Shown: positions 8,478 to 16,404, counted from the first letter of the stretch. The stretch is 33,290 nucleotides of DNA from Methylobacter sp. (GCA_026399025.1 JAPLRU010000039.1:1-33290), one strand, 5' to 3'. Numbers and translations: made by a program. The notes: generated by a model from the letters alone, not told the origin.

Positions 8478-8506
8478 CTTATATGAAGTCAGCCCGTGCG
8501 TATCAA
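8478..8506 (-). promoter_or_regulatory. Candidate sigma70-type mxaF promoter
   Basis: On the minus strand a -35 box TTGATA (8501-8506) is followed by exactly 17 nt and a -10 box TATAAG (8478-8483). Transcription would begin near 8471, giving a short leader of about 20 nt that contains the GGAGG site. The match to the sigma70 consensus is good for a regulated promoter. Activation by the divergent response regulator is inferred. Confidence 0.65.
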
Positions 8507-8673
8507 TAAAGTTTGAGTAAGGTAACTAAGCTTTCTTGATCAAAACGTTGGTAATGCCCCCTATTGAGATGCAGGGCTGAACAGGCGGTCATGGTACGGC
8601 AGCGGCAGCATGCTGCGTTACGGAATAAGCCCGGAAATCGTAAGGAAAAACACCGGAAATAAATCGAGAAAAC

Positions 8674-8705
8674 TTCCTGTACGCTTGAGCGAAATAAAAC
8701 AGGAA
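8674..8705. promoter_or_regulatory. Inverted repeat in the mxaF-mxaB intergenic region
   Basis: TTCCTGT (8674-8680) and ACAGGAA (8699-8705) form a perfect 7-bp dyad with an 18-nt spacer, about 70-100 bp before mxaB and about 170 bp upstream of the mxaF -35 box. A separate perfect 12-bp palindrome GCAGCATGCTGC lies at 8605-8616. Either could be a regulator site; nothing in the sequence says which protein would bind. Confidence 0.4.
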
Positions 8706-8774
8706 AAGCTCCTATCGATTTGCCGTGTATAAACAGGCATCATGGCTGTTTTGACATTGTTATGAGGCAAACGA

Positions 8775-9431
8775 ATGGCGGATAAGCTGAGTGTGTTATT
8801 GGTCGACGATCACGCTGTGGTTCGGGCGGGTTACAAAGCGTATCTGGCCTTATCCGATAAAATCGGACTGATTTATGAGGCGGACCGGGGCGAGGCGGCC
8901 TGTCAACTCTATAACCAATATCGACCGGATATTGTGGTGATGGATTTATCGATGCCGGGCATAGGCGGTTTTGAGACGCTTAGAAGGCTGTTAGGCCGTG
9001 ATCCGCATTGTAAAATTCTGGTATTCAGTATTCATAACGAACTGGTTTACGTGACGCGGGCGCTGGTGGCCGGAGCCAAGGGTTATATTACCAAAAGCAG
9101 TACGCCGGAAACGCTGGTTACTGCGGTCTGTAAAATAGCGCTGGGCGGTTCTTATGTCGATCCTGAGATTGCCCAGCAACTCGCGGTTTCTATCGCCGGG
9201 GAGCAGGATGAAGCGGAAAAAATCAAGCTGCTTTCGCCCAGGGAGTTCGATGTTTTTTGTTTATTGGCGAATGGCTATACCGTTCGAAAAGCGGCGGAAA
9301 AATTGTGTTTAAGTTACAAAACGGTGTGCAATCACGGTACCGTCATCAAAGAAAAAATGGGCGTGGAAACGTTGGCCGAGCTGACTTTAATGGCCAGCCG
9401 GCAAGGACTTATCGAAGTGCGCGAGAGTTGA
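8775..9431 (+). CDS. mxaB: MxaB-like LuxR/NarL-family response regulator
   Basis: A 218-residue two-component response regulator. The receiver domain (residues 5-120) has the acidic pair Asp11/Asp12, phospho-acceptor Asp57 (VVMDLSMPG), switch Ser85 and Lys107 (YITKSS). The C-terminal LuxR-type helix-turn-helix (about 152-215) contains LSPREFDVFCLLANGYT and the recognition region LSYKTVCNHGTVIKEKMG. It is divergent from mxaF with no histidine kinase beside it, like the orphan MxaB regulators that control methanol dehydrogenase expression in methylotrophs, including the metal-dependent mxa/xox switch in methanotrophs. The gene name follows from family and position; the target is inferred. The ATG is at 8775; no strong ribosome binding site is evident. 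Confidence 0.8.
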   Translation: MADKLSVLLVDDHAVVRAGYKAYLALSDKIGLIYEADRGEAACQLYNQYRPDIVVMDLSMPGIGGFETLRRLLGRDPHCKILVFSIHNELVYVTRALVAGAKGYITKSSTPETLVTAVCKIALGGSYVDPEIAQQLAVSIAGEQDEAEKIKLLSPREFDVFCLLANGYTVRKAAEKLCLSYKTVCNHGTVIKEKMGVETLAELTLMASRQGLIEVRES

Positions 9432-9467
9432 TTGGTGTGGCGGTGGGGATTTTCATGCTTTTTGCGT

Positions 9468-9504
9468 AAGTCTCGCGCCTTAATTTCCTTACAAAGGGAG
9501 ACTT
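9468..9504. terminator. Weak stem-loop after mxaB
   Basis: AAGTCTC (9468-9474) and GAGACTT (9498-9504) form a 7-bp inverted repeat with a 23-nt loop, 37 nt after the mxaB stop. There is no T-run after it, so if it ends transcription it is not a classical intrinsic terminator. Confidence 0.3.
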
Positions 9505-9662
9505 GCGATTAAATGATCGCTTCGACTAGAGCCTCCTGCAAATCCGGAAGGGCGCAATTCACGATTCTGGTATAGTAAGGATGAATCAGTGAACATATGC
9601 CGTTTTGTATCCACGCGAATGGATTTCTTCATAATAACCAACCTAATCTATGAGCTAATCTA

Positions 9663-9869
9663 ATGAACATAGCCGAACGCATTTATGAAACCGTCAAAAC
9701 CCTGCCCGAACACAGCGCTGCCGAGGTACTGGATTTTGCGGAAAGCTTAAAGGCCAAACAAGCCGATGATGAGCGTATACGCAGAGAAAATGCACTAGCC
9801 ACTTTGGCGAAATATCGCGGCCGCTTCAAAGCAGGCACATTTAGCCGCGAAGAATGCTATGACCGCTAG
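9663..9869 (+). CDS. VapB-like antitoxin (DUF2281-type)
   Basis: A 68-residue protein. Its N-terminal half (IYETVKTLPEHSAAEVLDFAESLKAK) matches the short helical proteins of the DUF2281/antitoxin type that precede PIN toxins. The charged C-terminal half (residues 33-68, ending GTFSREECYDR) would be the toxin-neutralising arm. It overlaps the PIN gene by 11 nt, as is usual for type II toxin-antitoxin pairs. Such antitoxins bind their partner toxin and usually their own promoter. No good ribosome binding site is visible before the ATG. Confidence 0.75.
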   Translation: MNIAERIYETVKTLPEHSAAEVLDFAESLKAKQADDERIRRENALATLAKYRGRFKAGTFSREECYDR

Positions 9870-10269
9870 AGTCTTTGCCGACACCAATTTGTTTATCTAT
9901 GCCGAATCGCAAGATCAGGATAAATCGTCCCGCGCCATTGAAATTATTCAGGATGCGCCGGTGATCAGTAGCCAAGTAGTCAATGAGACAATTAGCGTTT
10001 TGACTAGAAAACATGGATTTTTATTATCGGAAGCTCACGAAATAGCCGAAAGCTTGCTGGATTTATGCGAAGTGGTAGCCGTCGATGCCGATACGATTCG
10101 TAAAGCTATCGACTTGGCAAAACGATATTCGCTATCGCACTGGGACAGCCTGATTATTGCCGCCGCATTGCTTGCAGATTGCCGGACGCTGTTTTCCGAA
10201 GATTTGCAGCACGGGCAAGTGTTTGATGGTCAATTGACAGTTATAAATCCTTTTGACCACTTGCCTTAA
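9859..10269 (+). CDS. PIN-domain toxin (VapC-like ribonuclease)
   Basis: A 136-residue single PIN domain. The acidic residues that bind Mg2+ are visible in order: Asp in FADTNLFIYAE, Glu in VVNETISVLT, Asp in SHWDSLIIAAAL, and Asp in LFSEDLQHG. PIN toxins of VapBC pairs cleave RNA, often tRNA or rRNA, when the antitoxin is lost. The C-terminus (LTVINPFDHLP) is like that of the second PIN protein at 15633-16046. The gene ends 30 nt before the convergent helicase gene of the Gabija-type pair. Confidence 0.85.
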   Translation: MTARVFADTNLFIYAESQDQDKSSRAIEIIQDAPVISSQVVNETISVLTRKHGFLLSEAHEIAESLLDLCEVVAVDADTIRKAIDLAKRYSLSHWDSLIIAAALLADCRTLFSEDLQHGQVFDGQLTVINPFDHLP

Positions 10270-10298
10270 TTCCATACTTGTACGACAAACCAATCTTG

Positions 10299-11963
10299 TC
10301 ATTCCAAAAACGGCAAGGCATAGCCAATAAATTCTTTATGATAATTTCGCCGCTCACTCCAACGGTAAGGATTACTAGGAGGTGTGCAGCGTGTTTGACA
10401 AGCAGTTAAAATCAAGCGCCGTTTTGCACGCGACATACCAACGAAGAACGCGCATCTCTGCTCGGTTTCATCACCCCAGAATGTCTCATTTTCCACACCC
10501 AAAATGATCACCGAATCGAACTCCAAGCCCTTACTTTTGTGTATGGTCAAAATACGTACCGCTTGGTCATCTGAAAATTTAGTCAAAGCCTTTATTAAGT
10601 CTGGCTCGATTTTGAGTTGCTCTTCGATCCGTGTCTTTGTTTCCTGAATTACATCGATTAGCCGAGCTGCTGACTCGTAATCTGGCGATAGCGCTGTTAA
10701 GCTGCTGATGCCGAGCCTGTTCAGAAAATTATCAACAAATGACCAACCGTTTGGCCACCTGTTCTCACCCAATAGATCAAGGAATTCGGCTTGCTTGCGT
10801 TCCGATTTAATAAATCGTTGCCAGTCATGCCGCTTGTCGGCTTGTTCAGTTTCATCGGCAAACGGTATCAATTGATCCATCAAGCGCAACCACGCTTTAG
10901 GTTCTCGTCCACCATAAAGTGATAGCAAGTAATCCACAATCAACCTTGCTGCTGGTTCAACGGAAAGGTCTTGTAGTTGCTGTTCATTGCGATAAGGAAT
11001 ACCTCGTTTTTCCAGTTCGACCATCAACAGATTGGCATAAAGATCGGGTTGCCTGGACACCAAGACGGCGGTTTCTGAATGAGGGATTCCCTCATCCTGT
11101 ATCCAGCCAGCCATCAGGTCTGCTAAGTATTCGGCTTCGTGTTGGCTAGTAGCGAATCTCCAATCCCAAATTTCCCCTTCATTGCCCGCGATTTGATCAT
11201 TCGACATCATTGATGCTGGATCTAGGACTCGAATAATCTCATTCTGCATACGTAACAGTTTGTCTTTAGAACGAAAATTCCGGTACATATTCAACGGCAC
11301 CGCATTAAAATCATTTGCGAAGGTCGAGAAGATCCCATCCAATGCACCAGCCCACGCCATAATCCTTTGCTTGGTATCGCCCACGGCAGTCAGGCGTATT
11401 GTGGAGCCTTGAAACACCAGCTTAACCAGCTCGTATTGCCGATTGGTACAGTCCTGAAATTCGTCTAAGAATACATCGCTATAAGTCTTGCGAATTGCGT
11501 TGCGTGCGACCTGCGACGTTTTTAGAATCTGAATTGCCAGCGGGACAAGATCGTTGAATTCAATTTGTCGGCGAGTAACCCTGGGAGAATCGATTTTGTA
11601 ATCTGGATCAAGTGCGTCATTCCCTGTCAGTACAGGACGAAAGCGATCAATGATTCGCTTGGCAAAAGCGTGGAAAGTGTAGCTATCAAACCGGGCGGCA
11701 AGATCCGCACCACAGCGTCGCCTTACTCGGTCTTTCAGGTTCCGACTTGCATCGACCTTGAATGATATGGCGAGGATTCGCATTGGATAACGACAAGTAC
11801 CTGTACGCAACAAGAAGTCCGCACGCTGGGCAAGCATCTCAGTCTTTCCCGCGCCTGGGCCAGCAGTCAGTGCAAGGCAACGCTCACGTTCGGTTGCGGC
11901 TCGAAGTGCATTGGGTTCCAAAGTTAAGCCATCAGCGGGCCACCAAATTTCCGGCCTGATCAT
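10299..11963 (-). CDS. gajB: GajB-like UvrD/Rep helicase of a Gabija-type defence system
   Basis: A 554-residue superfamily 1 helicase. Motifs in order: Walker A GPGAGKT (35-41), Walker B FLDEFQDC (165-172), motif III AVGDTKQRI (193-201), a region like motif IV (PLNMYRNFRS), motif V LTIHKSKGLEFD, and motif VI VGMSRAKRRLIL near the C-terminus. It follows the OLD-family nuclease gene with a 4-nt overlap (ATGA). A TOPRIM/ABC-ATPase plus UvrD-like helicase in one operon is the definition of Gabija, in which GajB acts with the GajA nuclease complex after sensing nucleotide depletion or DNA ends. It is somewhat longer than the B. cereus GajB of about 494 residues. Confidence 0.85.
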   Translation of the reverse strand: MIRPEIWWPADGLTLEPNALRAATERERCLALTAGPGAGKTEMLAQRADFLLRTGTCRYPMRILAISFKVDASRNLKDRVRRRCGADLAARFDSYTFHAFAKRIIDRFRPVLTGNDALDPDYKIDSPRVTRRQIEFNDLVPLAIQILKTSQVARNAIRKTYSDVFLDEFQDCTNRQYELVKLVFQGSTIRLTAVGDTKQRIMAWAGALDGIFSTFANDFNAVPLNMYRNFRSKDKLLRMQNEIIRVLDPASMMSNDQIAGNEGEIWDWRFATSQHEAEYLADLMAGWIQDEGIPHSETAVLVSRQPDLYANLLMVELEKRGIPYRNEQQLQDLSVEPAARLIVDYLLSLYGGREPKAWLRLMDQLIPFADETEQADKRHDWQRFIKSERKQAEFLDLLGENRWPNGWSFVDNFLNRLGISSLTALSPDYESAARLIDVIQETKTRIEEQLKIEPDLIKALTKFSDDQAVRILTIHKSKGLEFDSVIILGVENETFWGDETEQRCAFFVGMSRAKRRLILTACQTRCTPPSNPYRWSERRNYHKEFIGYALPFLE

Positions 11964-13903
11964 TCAGGCAACTCAGCGAGTTTGGAGATGACAGCATCAG
12001 CGAGGCGATTCAAAGAAAGCGGCATATTTGCCAAAAGCTCTTCATCGGAAAGCTTTGAAAGCCCATTAATGTGGGCGGCAGGTTTACTTTTGAGCTTGAA
12101 TCGCTTGTGATAGGTAATGAAGAGTTTTTGCTCCTCCTCAGTATACTGATCAACGCCGTGGTGGCTGTCGCCAAGAACAGCTTTGATTTTAGCATCCACT
12201 GGAAGGACCTTATCGGCTTCATCTAACTCGTAGGCTACCGGAAAACTCTTCAACATTGCAAAGTCGATATCCAAAGGAGATGAAAAGAAAATACCAAGAA
12301 ACTCAAGTTCACTCAAGTAATTGATATACTTAGGGTTGCTCTCGACCTCAAAAAGCTTCCAATCGTCATTGTTCCATTCAGGAATTTCATCTATCTTACC
12401 AACAGAAGGAAACGTTACTTCCGGGGAATAGGTCTTCAATTGGTTGGCAATATTGCGCACTCGCCCCCAACCACCTTGATGTCTCGCAAGATCCAGATCC
12501 AAGAGAGTAATGAACGGTATCTCCAACACGGTGAGTAATCGCCAAAAATGATTAACATGGCGGCCGCCGAGCGGAACCACTGAAATGGCGCACTCATCGA
12601 CTGGAACACCTTTTGCTTTGAGTAAACGAGGAAGCACAATTTCTTCACTGTCACCTTCACCAAGCACCACCAACCTTGAGAAATACAGTTCTGGAAACGC
12701 CTGAACTGCTTCACGAACAAACTTATGGGCCTCGTCCGCGACAGGCGGCATTTCAATCCGAGTTACCCGCGTTTGACGCGATTCAGTCAATCGTAAATAA
12801 CGAATGCTTTCTGGCTCAACTCTGCGCAGCATGGATGGGGCATGAGTGGCAATGATTGCCTGCGCGTCTTTATTGCCAACCAAATCTGTTAAGGCTGAAA
12901 CAATGCGGCCAAGATAGTGGGGAGATAGGCTGTTTTCCGGCTCCTCGACAGCAATGACTGTGAACACAGCAGGTTTAAGTTTGTCAGGATTAAATGTTCC
13001 GTCTTCTCCGTTGAGTACTGCGCGGCCTATGGCTTGAGACGAAAGAACCAACGACAAGTAAAGCATAGATTTTTGTCCATCACTCAGCCGTGAGAAATCC
13101 ACCAATTGCTCGCCGTGGCCTGGAGAAAATGATACCGACAGATGTCGCAACAGGGCTTCAATTTCACTCGTCACAAAAGTAATCGAAGGATCAGCAAAAT
13201 AACAGCCTTTGTGTAGTCCTTTCCAAGTTTCAGTCAACTTAGTGCTCAGAGAAGAAACCGATGAGTTCTTAGCTAAATTACTGCTAATCTGGTCAGTCAG
13301 ACTTTTAATTGTTGTTCGCTCGCCATCCCAATTAACTGCCCGTAGCAGGCGGCCAAGTAAGGCGTTTGCACTGAAAGCGATGTGGTCCGCCGGATCGCGT
13401 CTTGCCGGCAGATAGTGGACTTGGATATTGTTGCGTTCGGCGCGCGGTACTGGGACTGGGTTCAAGGGCGAACCATCCGTGTTCAAGTCGAGCACGTACA
13501 GCAAGGTGTCTTCTATATCACCATCTAGGCCCATACTCGCCTCAAGTCGAAAACGGACTCGAGGAATATCATCCGCATCATCCAATCGCATATGAGCAAA
13601 GTGAGTTGGTATCGTAGGATGCTCTCCGGCGTCGTCCAGCAATTCAGGCAGCAGAAAATTAGCTTCGATCCAGAAGCTACGCTCGTCTGGTGTATCCACC
13701 TCAGTTGGAGGCACATGGAAGTCAGTCTTTTGAACCCGTTTCAATGTTGAATCAAAAGCAAATAAGCGGCACAGCGCTTGCAAAACTGCTGTTTTGCCGG
13801 CACCGTTAGGTCCTATCAAAAAGGTCAGGTTTTCCAAGTCTATTTCAGTTGGCTCTGGACCAAAGCATTGGAAATTCGATATACGGATAGTTTGGAGTTT
13901 CAT
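11960..13903 (-). CDS. gajA: GajA-like OLD-family ATPase/TOPRIM nuclease (Gabija-type)
   Basis: A 647-residue protein with an ABC-type ATPase domain and a C-terminal TOPRIM nuclease domain. ATPase: Walker A GPNGAGKT (31-38), signature LSDGQ (273-277), Walker B VIAVEEPENS (316-325), switch His354 (IIATHAPSML). TOPRIM: Glu416 in VVLGEGDSEE and the DLD pair Asp469/Asp471 in LLDLDLARHQ. This is the OLD (overcoming lysogenisation defect) architecture. Partnered with a UvrD-like helicase it matches Gabija, whose GajA is a DNA nickase. It is about 70 residues longer than the B. cereus GajA (about 578). AAGGAC before the ATG is a reasonable ribosome binding site. Other OLD-containing systems exist; the helicase partner decides the call. 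Confidence 0.87.
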   Translation of the reverse strand: MKLQTIRISNFQCFGPEPTEIDLENLTFLIGPNGAGKTAVLQALCRLFAFDSTLKRVQKTDFHVPPTEVDTPDERSFWIEANFLLPELLDDAGEHPTIPTHFAHMRLDDADDIPRVRFRLEASMGLDGDIEDTLLYVLDLNTDGSPLNPVPVPRAERNNIQVHYLPARRDPADHIAFSANALLGRLLRAVNWDGERTTIKSLTDQISSNLAKNSSVSSLSTKLTETWKGLHKGCYFADPSITFVTSEIEALLRHLSVSFSPGHGEQLVDFSRLSDGQKSMLYLSLVLSSQAIGRAVLNGEDGTFNPDKLKPAVFTVIAVEEPENSLSPHYLGRIVSALTDLVGNKDAQAIIATHAPSMLRRVEPESIRYLRLTESRQTRVTRIEMPPVADEAHKFVREAVQAFPELYFSRLVVLGEGDSEEIVLPRLLKAKGVPVDECAISVVPLGGRHVNHFWRLLTVLEIPFITLLDLDLARHQGGWGRVRNIANQLKTYSPEVTFPSVGKIDEIPEWNNDDWKLFEVESNPKYINYLSELEFLGIFFSSPLDIDFAMLKSFPVAYELDEADKVLPVDAKIKAVLGDSHHGVDQYTEEEQKLFITYHKRFKLKSKPAAHINGLSKLSDEELLANMPLSLNRLADAVISKLAELPE

Positions 13904-14276
13904 TCGATGTCCTTTGTTTTTATAAAATCATCCAGCGTTTTCTATAGATAAATCTATCTGATACAAGAAAATTAGACCGCTACCTTACTAACGGACTAAA
14001 ATGAGCGGCTACGCGTAGAAGAATATAGAAAAAAACACTGCCAGTCTTCAATTATTGGTCCTAACCTAAGAATAAGTTTTTCATATTCAAATTACACATA
14101 ATTTAGCGGCCAGCTTGGATCGTTAACCTAATAGACTGTCCGTTTATGCCCAGCGTTTTTATGCTGCGCTTTTGCAGAAAATTTCAAGGTTACCTGGCTT
14201 AGGTCGAGCAATTTAGATTGAAAGACACTATCAAACGTACTACTCTAAGTACCAATAAACAGCCTTGGAGTCAGTC
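13904..14276. other. Divergent promoter region between gajA and a toxin-antitoxin pair
   Basis: No gene is seen here. The region is AT-rich on the gajA side. It contains ATAGATaaATCTAT (13944-13957), a 14-nt dyad 40-55 nt upstream of gajA, and CTACGCGTAG (14009-14018), a perfect 10-bp palindrome. On the other side GTACT-N6-AGTAC (14237-14252) lies just before the antitoxin gene and is a candidate autoregulatory operator. A TATAAAA stretch (minus strand, near 13920) could be the gajA -10 region, but no matching -35 is convincing. Confidence 0.5.
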
Positions 14277-14525
14277 ATGACAAGCATCATTTTGGCGGAA
14301 ATCTCCGCCAGCGTTTCCGAATTAAAAAAGAATCCTATGGGAACAGTAGCCGCGGGCGAAGGCTTTCCGGTTGCCATTTTGAACCGCAATGAACCCGCTT
14401 TTTATTGCATCCCCGCCAAAGCCTATGAAGCCCTACTGGAAAAACTGGAAGACCTGGGGCTCAATGCCATAGCTGACGCGCGAGAAAATCAAGCCGAAAT
14501 CAAAGTCAGTTTGTCCGACTTATAA
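14277..14525 (+). CDS. Phd/YefM-family antitoxin
   Basis: An 82-residue antitoxin. The N-terminal segment ILAEISASVSELKKNPMGTV and the following strand VAILNRNEPAFYCIPAKAYE are characteristic of the Phd/YefM (StbD) DNA-binding fold; the acidic C-terminal part (from LLEKLEDLGL) would wrap the toxin. The start is ATG 14277, preceded by GGAG at 6-nt spacing; an in-frame TTG at 14265 is less likely. It lies 20 nt before the RelE-like gene. A dyad at 14237-14252 is a candidate operator for self-repression, as is usual in this family. Confidence 0.85.
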   Translation: MTSIILAEISASVSELKKNPMGTVAAGEGFPVAILNRNEPAFYCIPAKAYEALLEKLEDLGLNAIADARENQAEIKVSLSDL

Positions 14526-14545
14526 GCCCACCAAACTATACACTT

Positions 14546-14827
14546 ATGGCTTACAGCCTCGCTTTTAAAAAAGATGCGCTGAAAGAGTGGCGAGCGCTTG
14601 ATAATACGGTGCGAGAACAATTCAAAAGCAAATTAGAAGAGCGACTTACCAATCCACATGTCCCTGCCTCGAAACTCTTGGGGCAAAAAAGCCGATACAA
14701 AATCAAACTCCGCAATATGGGGTTTCGGTTGGTTTATGAAGTCAGGGATACTGAGTTAATTGTCATTGTAGTGGCTATTGGCAAGCGCGAACGTAACGCT
14801 GTTTATAAAGCAGCTGCCAAACGGTAG
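14546..14827 (+). CDS. RelE/StbE-family toxin
   Basis: A 93-residue basic protein of the RelE/ParE fold. Recognisable features are the opening YSLAFKKDALKEWRALDNTV, the central ASKLLGQKSRYKIKLRNMGF, and the last strands RLVYEVRDTELIVIVVAIGKRERNAVY. RelE toxins cut mRNA in the ribosomal A site; the arginine and lysine residues of the GFRLVYEV and GKRERNAVY strands fit the family's catalytic surface. It is cotranscribed with the Phd/YefM antitoxin 20 nt upstream. The AAKR tail ends the protein; DNA to mxaD (14828-15063) has no credible gene. Confidence 0.88.
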   Translation: MAYSLAFKKDALKEWRALDNTVREQFKSKLEERLTNPHVPASKLLGQKSRYKIKLRNMGFRLVYEVRDTELIVIVVAIGKRERNAVYKAAAKR

Positions 14828-15063
14828 CGATGTAAGCCAGATAGGATGGGCAACGCATTTCTGCCCACTATTCATGTCGGCAAATGATGGACAAACGATA
14901 CCAATAGACCTTAATGCCGGAAATGCCTATCGCATTGAGATGTGTATAACCATGAGCGCTCCGGCGAATAAGCGGAAATTTACCAGCGATAATCGGGAAA
15001 CTTGCCCGATGCCTTTGGCCCGGATGCATGAATAATAAGCCATTTTACTAAGGCCTTAATGAC

Positions 15064-15594
15064 ATGAACCGCTTAACTTTACTATTATTGAGTTTCCTCG
15101 TTTTCCCCGTTGTTTCCGTTGCTCACGGACCCACCCCGCAAAAAGCCAATGAGAGCATTACTATTAATGCTCCTGTTGACGCTGTCTGGAATGTGATCAA
15201 GCAATTTGACGGCATTGCCGATTGGCATCCGGATGTCAAAGCCAGTTCGGGCGACGGCAAAAACGCCTCTGACGGCACTCGAACCATGACCCTGAAAAAT
15301 GACGGGCAACTGGTGGAAAGCCTGGATTATTACAGCGATAAAGATCATGAATACAATTACCGGCTTAAAGTCGAAAATGTTACGGCATTTCCGGTCAGTT
15401 CATACACTACGAATCTTAAGGTAGCGGTCGGGGATAATGCCAACAGCAGCGTGGTTACATTAAAAAGCCGTTTCTACCGTGGCGATACCGGCAATACTCC
15501 GCCGGATAACTTGAATGATGCGGCGGCGGTTACCGCGATGAAGACATTTTTCAGCAACGGCTTGGCCGGGTTGAAACAAAAGCTGGAAAAATAG
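15064..15594 (+). CDS. mxaD: MxaD-like periplasmic SRPBCC protein
   Basis: A 176-residue secreted protein. The signal peptide ends about residue 20 (VVSVA), then HGPTPQK begins the mature chain. The rest is an SRPBCC (START/polyketide cyclase-like) domain, with the family pattern TINAPVDAVWNVIKQFDGIADWHPDV. In Methylobacterium, MxaD is a periplasmic protein that promotes the interaction between methanol dehydrogenase and cytochrome cL. The HGPTPQK start, export signal, fold and nearness to the mxa operon support the name. It is unusual in being 6.6 kb from mxaF on the opposite strand, with defence genes between. Confidence 0.75.
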   Translation: MNRLTLLLLSFLVFPVVSVAHGPTPQKANESITINAPVDAVWNVIKQFDGIADWHPDVKASSGDGKNASDGTRTMTLKNDGQLVESLDYYSDKDHEYNYRLKVENVTAFPVSSYTTNLKVAVGDNANSSVVTLKSRFYRGDTGNTPPDNLNDAAAVTAMKTFFSNGLAGLKQKLEK

Positions 15595-15632
15595 ACGTAC
15601 CGGACACAAACAGCTTGGCCTTCGTTGATGGT

Positions 15633-16046
15633 TTAATTTTTGAAGGGATTAATAATTATTAAACTGCCCTCAATGAGCTGTTTGTGTTGCATATCTTCTG
15701 AATAAAGACACTGACATTCGGCTTCTAACGCGCTTGCTACGATCAAGCTGTCCCAGTAAGAAAAACCGTATTTTAATTTGATTTCATGAGCGAGGCGTAT
15801 TGTTGCTATCCGGATAAGCTGCATATCCGCGATAGCAATAATAATTTCGGCATTGTCCTGAATTAAACAGTCGGCTACTTTGTTTTTCAGCATCACGCTG
15901 TAATATTCATTTAAAACTTGCGTGCTGCTAACCAAAATAGGTAACGCTTCGAGTAAGGCTAAGGCAATATTGCATTTGTTATTATTGACGTCCTGTAAAT
16001 GCGCGTAAACCCAAATATTAGTATCAATAAAGGGTTTAGCGTTCAT
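15633..16046 (-). CDS. PIN-domain toxin (VapC-like)
   Basis: A 137-residue PIN domain starting at MNAKPFIDTNIW; the frame is open 12 codons further upstream, but that would extend the overlap with the upstream gene. The catalytic acidic residues are Asp in FIDTNIWVYAHL, Glu in VLNEYYSVML, Asp in SYWDSLIVASAL and Asp in LYSEDMQH. It resembles the PIN protein at 9859-10269, especially over the last 40 residues (both have WDSLI, SEDxQH and INPF). The start overlaps the putative antitoxin by 11 nt, as in the first pair. Predicted to be an RNase toxin. Confidence 0.85.
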   Translation of the reverse strand: MNAKPFIDTNIWVYAHLQDVNNNKCNIALALLEALPILVSSTQVLNEYYSVMLKNKVADCLIQDNAEIIIAIADMQLIRIATIRLAHEIKLKYGFSYWDSLIVASALEAECQCLYSEDMQHKQLIEGSLIIINPFKN

Positions 16047-16248
16047 GCAACTCATCTCTAGTCGGCAAGTCAATACTGTCAACGACTATGCGGTGGGCGT
16101 ACACCTTCCGGGTTGTGTTTTGGGTAGGATGCGCGTCATCACGCATGACGATAACAGTAAATTTCTCGCCAACCGGAATGGGCAAATCGGATAATACAAA
16201 GCTGTGTGAGTTGTCCATGATTAAATCTTTTGTTAATACGATTTGCAT
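16036..16248 (-). CDS. Putative antitoxin of the second PIN pair
   Basis: A 70-residue protein without a recognisable DNA-binding motif. The middle (FVLSDLPIPVGEKFTVIVMRDD) could form a beta-rich fold, and the C-terminus is charged (LPTRDELHER). Its place directly before a PIN gene with an 11-nt overlap argues that it is the cognate antitoxin. AGAGG lies about 6 nt before the ATG at 16248, which supports this start over the later Met at residue 11. The function is assigned by context only. Confidence 0.6.
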   Translation of the reverse strand: MQIVLTKDLIMDNSHSFVLSDLPIPVGEKFTVIVMRDDAHPTQNTTRKVYAHRIVVDSIDLPTRDELHER

Positions 16249-16404
16249 GAGGGCCTCTTTAAATGTCGATTGTTATCTTAATTTCTCTGCAAAAGCTTGG
16301 TGTAGTATGGATTTTTAACTCAGTTCGGGCAACCGCTTTTCGGCTATTTCCTGGTGCCGATCAGACGCCAAATGGTGAAACGACTCAATTTCAGATTATT
16401 TAAA

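Noticed and set aside
11960-13903. A PARIS-type or single-gene OLD system instead of Gabija
   Set aside because: The translationally coupled partner is a UvrD-like helicase with all SF1 motifs, which matches Gabija.
14778-15035. An 85-codon open frame after the RelE gene
   Set aside because: It begins inside relE in another frame, has no ribosome binding site, and its composition does not look like a protein. The stretch has a small GGGCA/TGCCC hairpin only.
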